Origin: Nocardioides sp. WS12
Lineage (GTDB): Bacteria; Actinomycetota; Actinomycetes; Propionibacteriales; Nocardioidaceae
Direction: 5' to 3'
Assembly (NCBI RefSeq): GCF_014108865.1
Contig: NZ_CP053928.1
Location: 3,038,001 to 3,102,000 of the forward strand
Length of the DNA: 64,000 bases
Shown here piece by piece: positions 61,960-64,000 of this stretch. A program made the translations under genes and the position numbers. The notes beneath the pieces are model-generated. The model made no database searches and was not told where the DNA came from. It worked only from the letters and a program-made list of their open reading frames with translations. Positions within the stretch are counted from its first letter, which is position 1, and every line of letters starts with the position of its first letter.

Positions 61960-63035
61960 GGACCAACCTGCAGAAGTGGGGGCGGACGTGGGGTCCGCTC
62001 ATCGCCATCGCACTGGTCGCTGTGGCGCTGCTGGTCATCGCTCCGGCCGTGCTGAGCCCGTTCCGGCTCAACAACCTCGGCAAGTACGTCTGCTGGGCGA
62101 TCGCCGGCGTCGGCATCGGACTGGCCTGGGGCCGTGGCGGCATGCTCGTCATGGGCCAGGGTGTCTTCTTCGGCCTCGGTGGCTACGCCATGGCGATGCA
62201 CCTCAAGCTCGAGGCCGCGATGGCGACGGGCGGACCGGACGCCGTACCGGACTTCATGGTCCTGTACGGCGACGGGACGATGCCGGGCTGGTGGGAGCCG
62301 TTCCGCAGCGGCCCGTTCACGCTCTTCGCGATCGTGGTCGTGCCCGCTGTCGTGGCGGCGATCCTCGGGTTCGCGATCTTCAAGCGCAGGGTGAAGGGCG
62401 CGTACTTCGCGATCCTCACGCAGGCGCTGGCCGTCGCGTTCGCGACCCTGCTGATCGCGACCATCCAGCAGACCGGCGGGTTCAACGGGCTCAACCAGTT
62501 CACGTTGTTCTTCGGCTACAACCTGTACGACCCGGTGAACAAGAAGATGATCTACTCCATCGCCGCCGGGGTGCTCGTCGTGTGCCTGCTCATCGTGTGG
62601 CAGCTGTACCGCAGCCGGTTCGGTGAGCTGCTGGTCGCGACCCGCGATGCCGAGGAACGGGTGCGCTTCCTGGGCCACGACCCGGCCAACATCAAGCTCG
62701 CCGCCTTCGTGGTGGCAGCCGTGATGGCGAGCATCGGTGGGGCGTTGTTCACCCCGATCACCGGCATCATCTCGCCGTCGGACGTCGACGCCACCGCCTC
62801 GATCTTCCTGATCGCCGGCGTCGCACTGGGCGGTAGGGCCCTCCTCCTGGGACCGGCGCTCGGTGCCATCGCGGTCGGGTTCGGCCAGACCACCTTGTCG
62901 GAGTCCTTCCCCGACCAGTGGACCTACTTCCTCGGCCTGCTGTTCATCATCGTCATCCTGTGCTTCCCCGCGGGCCTCGGCAACGCGTGGTCGCAGGTGA
63001 CGGCCCGGTTCCGAAAGAGCGAGGTGGCGTCATGA
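61956..63035 (+). CDS. urtC: urea ABC transporter permease UrtC
   Basis: A 359-residue LivM-type permease. Membrane segments include LIAIALVAVALLVIAPAVLS, YVCWAIAGVGIGLAWGRGGM and FLIAGVALGGRALLLGPALG, with GQGVFFGLGGYAMAMHLKLE typical of UrtC. It starts within the urtB stop (ATGA) and ends within the urtD start. It forms the membrane channel together with UrtB. Confidence 0.95.
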   Translation: MRTNLQKWGRTWGPLIAIALVAVALLVIAPAVLSPFRLNNLGKYVCWAIAGVGIGLAWGRGGMLVMGQGVFFGLGGYAMAMHLKLEAAMATGGPDAVPDFMVLYGDGTMPGWWEPFRSGPFTLFAIVVVPAVVAAILGFAIFKRRVKGAYFAILTQALAVAFATLLIATIQQTGGFNGLNQFTLFFGYNLYDPVNKKMIYSIAAGVLVVCLLIVWQLYRSRFGELLVATRDAEERVRFLGHDPANIKLAAFVVAAVMASIGGALFTPITGIISPSDVDATASIFLIAGVALGGRALLLGPALGAIAVGFGQTTLSESFPDQWTYFLGLLFIIVILCFPAGLGNAWSQVTARFRKSEVAS

Positions 63036-63787
63036 ACGACGACTATCTGGAGATCCGCGGCCTCACGGTCGACTTCGACGGATTCAAGGCCATCGACGGG
63101 GTGGACCTGACCCTGCTGCAGGGCCAGCTCCACTTCCTGATCGGTCCGAACGGAGCCGGCAAGACCACCCTCGTCGACGCCGTGACCGGCCTCGTTGCGG
63201 GCACCGGGTTGGCCCGGTACCGCCACCAGGACCTGTTGCGGATGAAGTCCCACCGCATCGTGCGAGCGGGCATCGGGCGCACCTTCCAGACCGCGTCCGT
63301 GTTCGAGGAACTCTCGGTGCTGCAGAACCTGGACATCGCCGGCGGCATCCACCGCTCCGCCTGGGGCATGATCCGGGCCCGCCGCGGGACGCCGTCGTAC
63401 GTCGAGGAGGCACTCGAGACGATCGGCCTGAGCGCGCTGCGGGACAAGCCGGCCGGGGTCCTGGCCCACGGGCAGAAGCAATGGCTGGAGATCGGCATGC
63501 TGCTCGTCCAGGACGCCCGGGTGATGTTGCTCGACGAGCCCGTCGCCGGCATGAGCGCCGAGGAACGAGACGCCACCGGTGAGCTGCTCCTCAGGATCGG
63601 CAAGGAACGAACCATCGTCGTCATCGAGCACGACATGGACTTCGTCCGGAACTACGCCCAGCTCGTCACCGTGATGCACGCAGGGAAGGTCCTCGCCGAG
63701 GGCAGCGTTGCCGAGATCCAGGCCAACGCCCGGGTCCAGGAGGTCTACCTGGGCCGCACCGTCGAAGCGGAGGTCAACCGTGCTTGA
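63032..63787 (+). CDS. urtD: urea ABC transporter ATP-binding protein UrtD
   Basis: A 251-residue ABC ATPase with Walker A GPNGAGKTT, a degenerate signature LAHGQKQWLEIGMLLVQDA and Walker B VMLLDEPVAGMS. The LAHGQ-type signature is typical of UrtD and other LivG-like ATPases. It pairs with UrtE to energise urea uptake. Starts within the urtC stop; the urtE GTG lies inside its last eight bases. Confidence 0.95.
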   Translation: MNDDYLEIRGLTVDFDGFKAIDGVDLTLLQGQLHFLIGPNGAGKTTLVDAVTGLVAGTGLARYRHQDLLRMKSHRIVRAGIGRTFQTASVFEELSVLQNLDIAGGIHRSAWGMIRARRGTPSYVEEALETIGLSALRDKPAGVLAHGQKQWLEIGMLLVQDARVMLLDEPVAGMSAEERDATGELLLRIGKERTIVVIEHDMDFVRNYAQLVTVMHAGKVLAEGSVAEIQANARVQEVYLGRTVEAEVNRA

Positions 63788-64000
63788 ACTGCGTGACGTG
63801 ACCGCCGGTTATGGCCGGACCAGGGTCCTGGAGAACGTCTCGATCGAGGTCCCCGATGGTGGCGCGGTGGCCATCATGGGCCACAACGGTGCCGGCAAGA
63901 CGACCCTGTTGCGGGTCGCCGTGGGGCTGTTGCCCGTGATGAGCGGCCAGGTGCTCCTCGACGGCGAGGACGTGACGCGACTGCGTCCCAACAAGCGGGT
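63780..64000 (+). CDS. urtE: urea ABC transporter ATP-binding protein UrtE (partial)
   Basis: The first 73 residues of the second ATPase, cut off by the window end. GTG start overlapping urtD, then LELRDVTAGYGRTRVLENVS and Walker A GHNGAGKTT. It is the last usual member of the urt operon. Urease genes often follow such operons, but what lies beyond is not visible. Confidence 0.9.
   Translation, partial: MLELRDVTAGYGRTRVLENVSIEVPDGGAVAIMGHNGAGKTTLLRVAVGLLPVMSGQVLLDGEDVTRLRPNKR

Overview
The window is a high-GC actinobacterial chromosome segment. Three things mark it as Actinobacteria: an RbpA gene, F420-type oxidoreductase and GarA/FtsR homologues, and a gene order from pgsA to gcvP that matches the Rv1822-Rv1832 block of Mycobacterium tuberculosis. 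Protein flavour (several GTG/TTG starts, DUF3352, small secreted orphans) suggests the Nocardioides/Propionibacteriales side, but that is inference. No phage, insertion sequence, CRISPR array, rRNA or tRNA was seen. The segment looks like ordinary chromosome with a few accessory modules.

Layout. 0-6.5 kb: end of an unknown gene, a PaaI-type thioesterase, a DUF3352 membrane protein with a fresh internal tandem duplication, a secreted orphan, a metallohydrolase/DUF2786 protein, a TagB/TagF-like transferase and a hexapeptide acyltransferase. 6.5-17.5 kb: conserved core of two CNNM/CorC-type membrane proteins, a CDP-alcohol phosphatidyltransferase, DUF881-DUF1290-DUF881, gcvH, a GarA-like FHA protein, an FtsR-like MerR, a DUF151 protein, a second MerR (Rv1830/ResR-like), then a glycine riboswitch and gcvP. 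17.5-30.6 kb: housekeeping and miscellaneous enzymes (serine hydrolase, thioesterase, RmuC, PepN, SDR, cyclophilin lipoprotein, LLM oxidoreductase, ABC-F, VOC, sterol desaturase family).

30.6-38.4 kb holds several genes aimed at RNA or RNA polymerase: a MazEF-type toxin-antitoxin pair with an operator over its start codon; a DksA-like zinc finger, sigma factor and membrane protein joined by overlapping stop/start codons; a second sigma/membrane-protein pair; and a HelR-type RNA polymerase recycling ATPase preceded by a 19-bp inverted repeat that matches the rifamycin-associated element. 38.4-41.8 kb is a UvrA-like ATPase, VOC protein and AraC regulator group.

41.8-47.2 kb is the most distinctive accessory module: a PucR regulator, cytochrome P450 and SDR operon, divergent from an alpha-dioxygenase-like haem enzyme of the cyclooxygenase superfamily. 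A clean inverted repeat lies between them. The set suggests a small fatty-acid oxidation (oxylipin-like) pathway. 47.2-59.6 kb: L-serine dehydratase, methyltransferase, zinc alcohol dehydrogenase, an unusual HTH-MurA fusion, GDPD and MFS genes, rbpA with a sigma-R-like promoter, FxsA, polyprenol-phosphate mannosyltransferase and Lnt, a hairpin-rich 425-bp noncoding gap, an Lrp regulator and a 5'-3' exonuclease. 59.7-64 kb: a urea ABC transporter operon urtABCD plus the start of urtE, cut by the window end.
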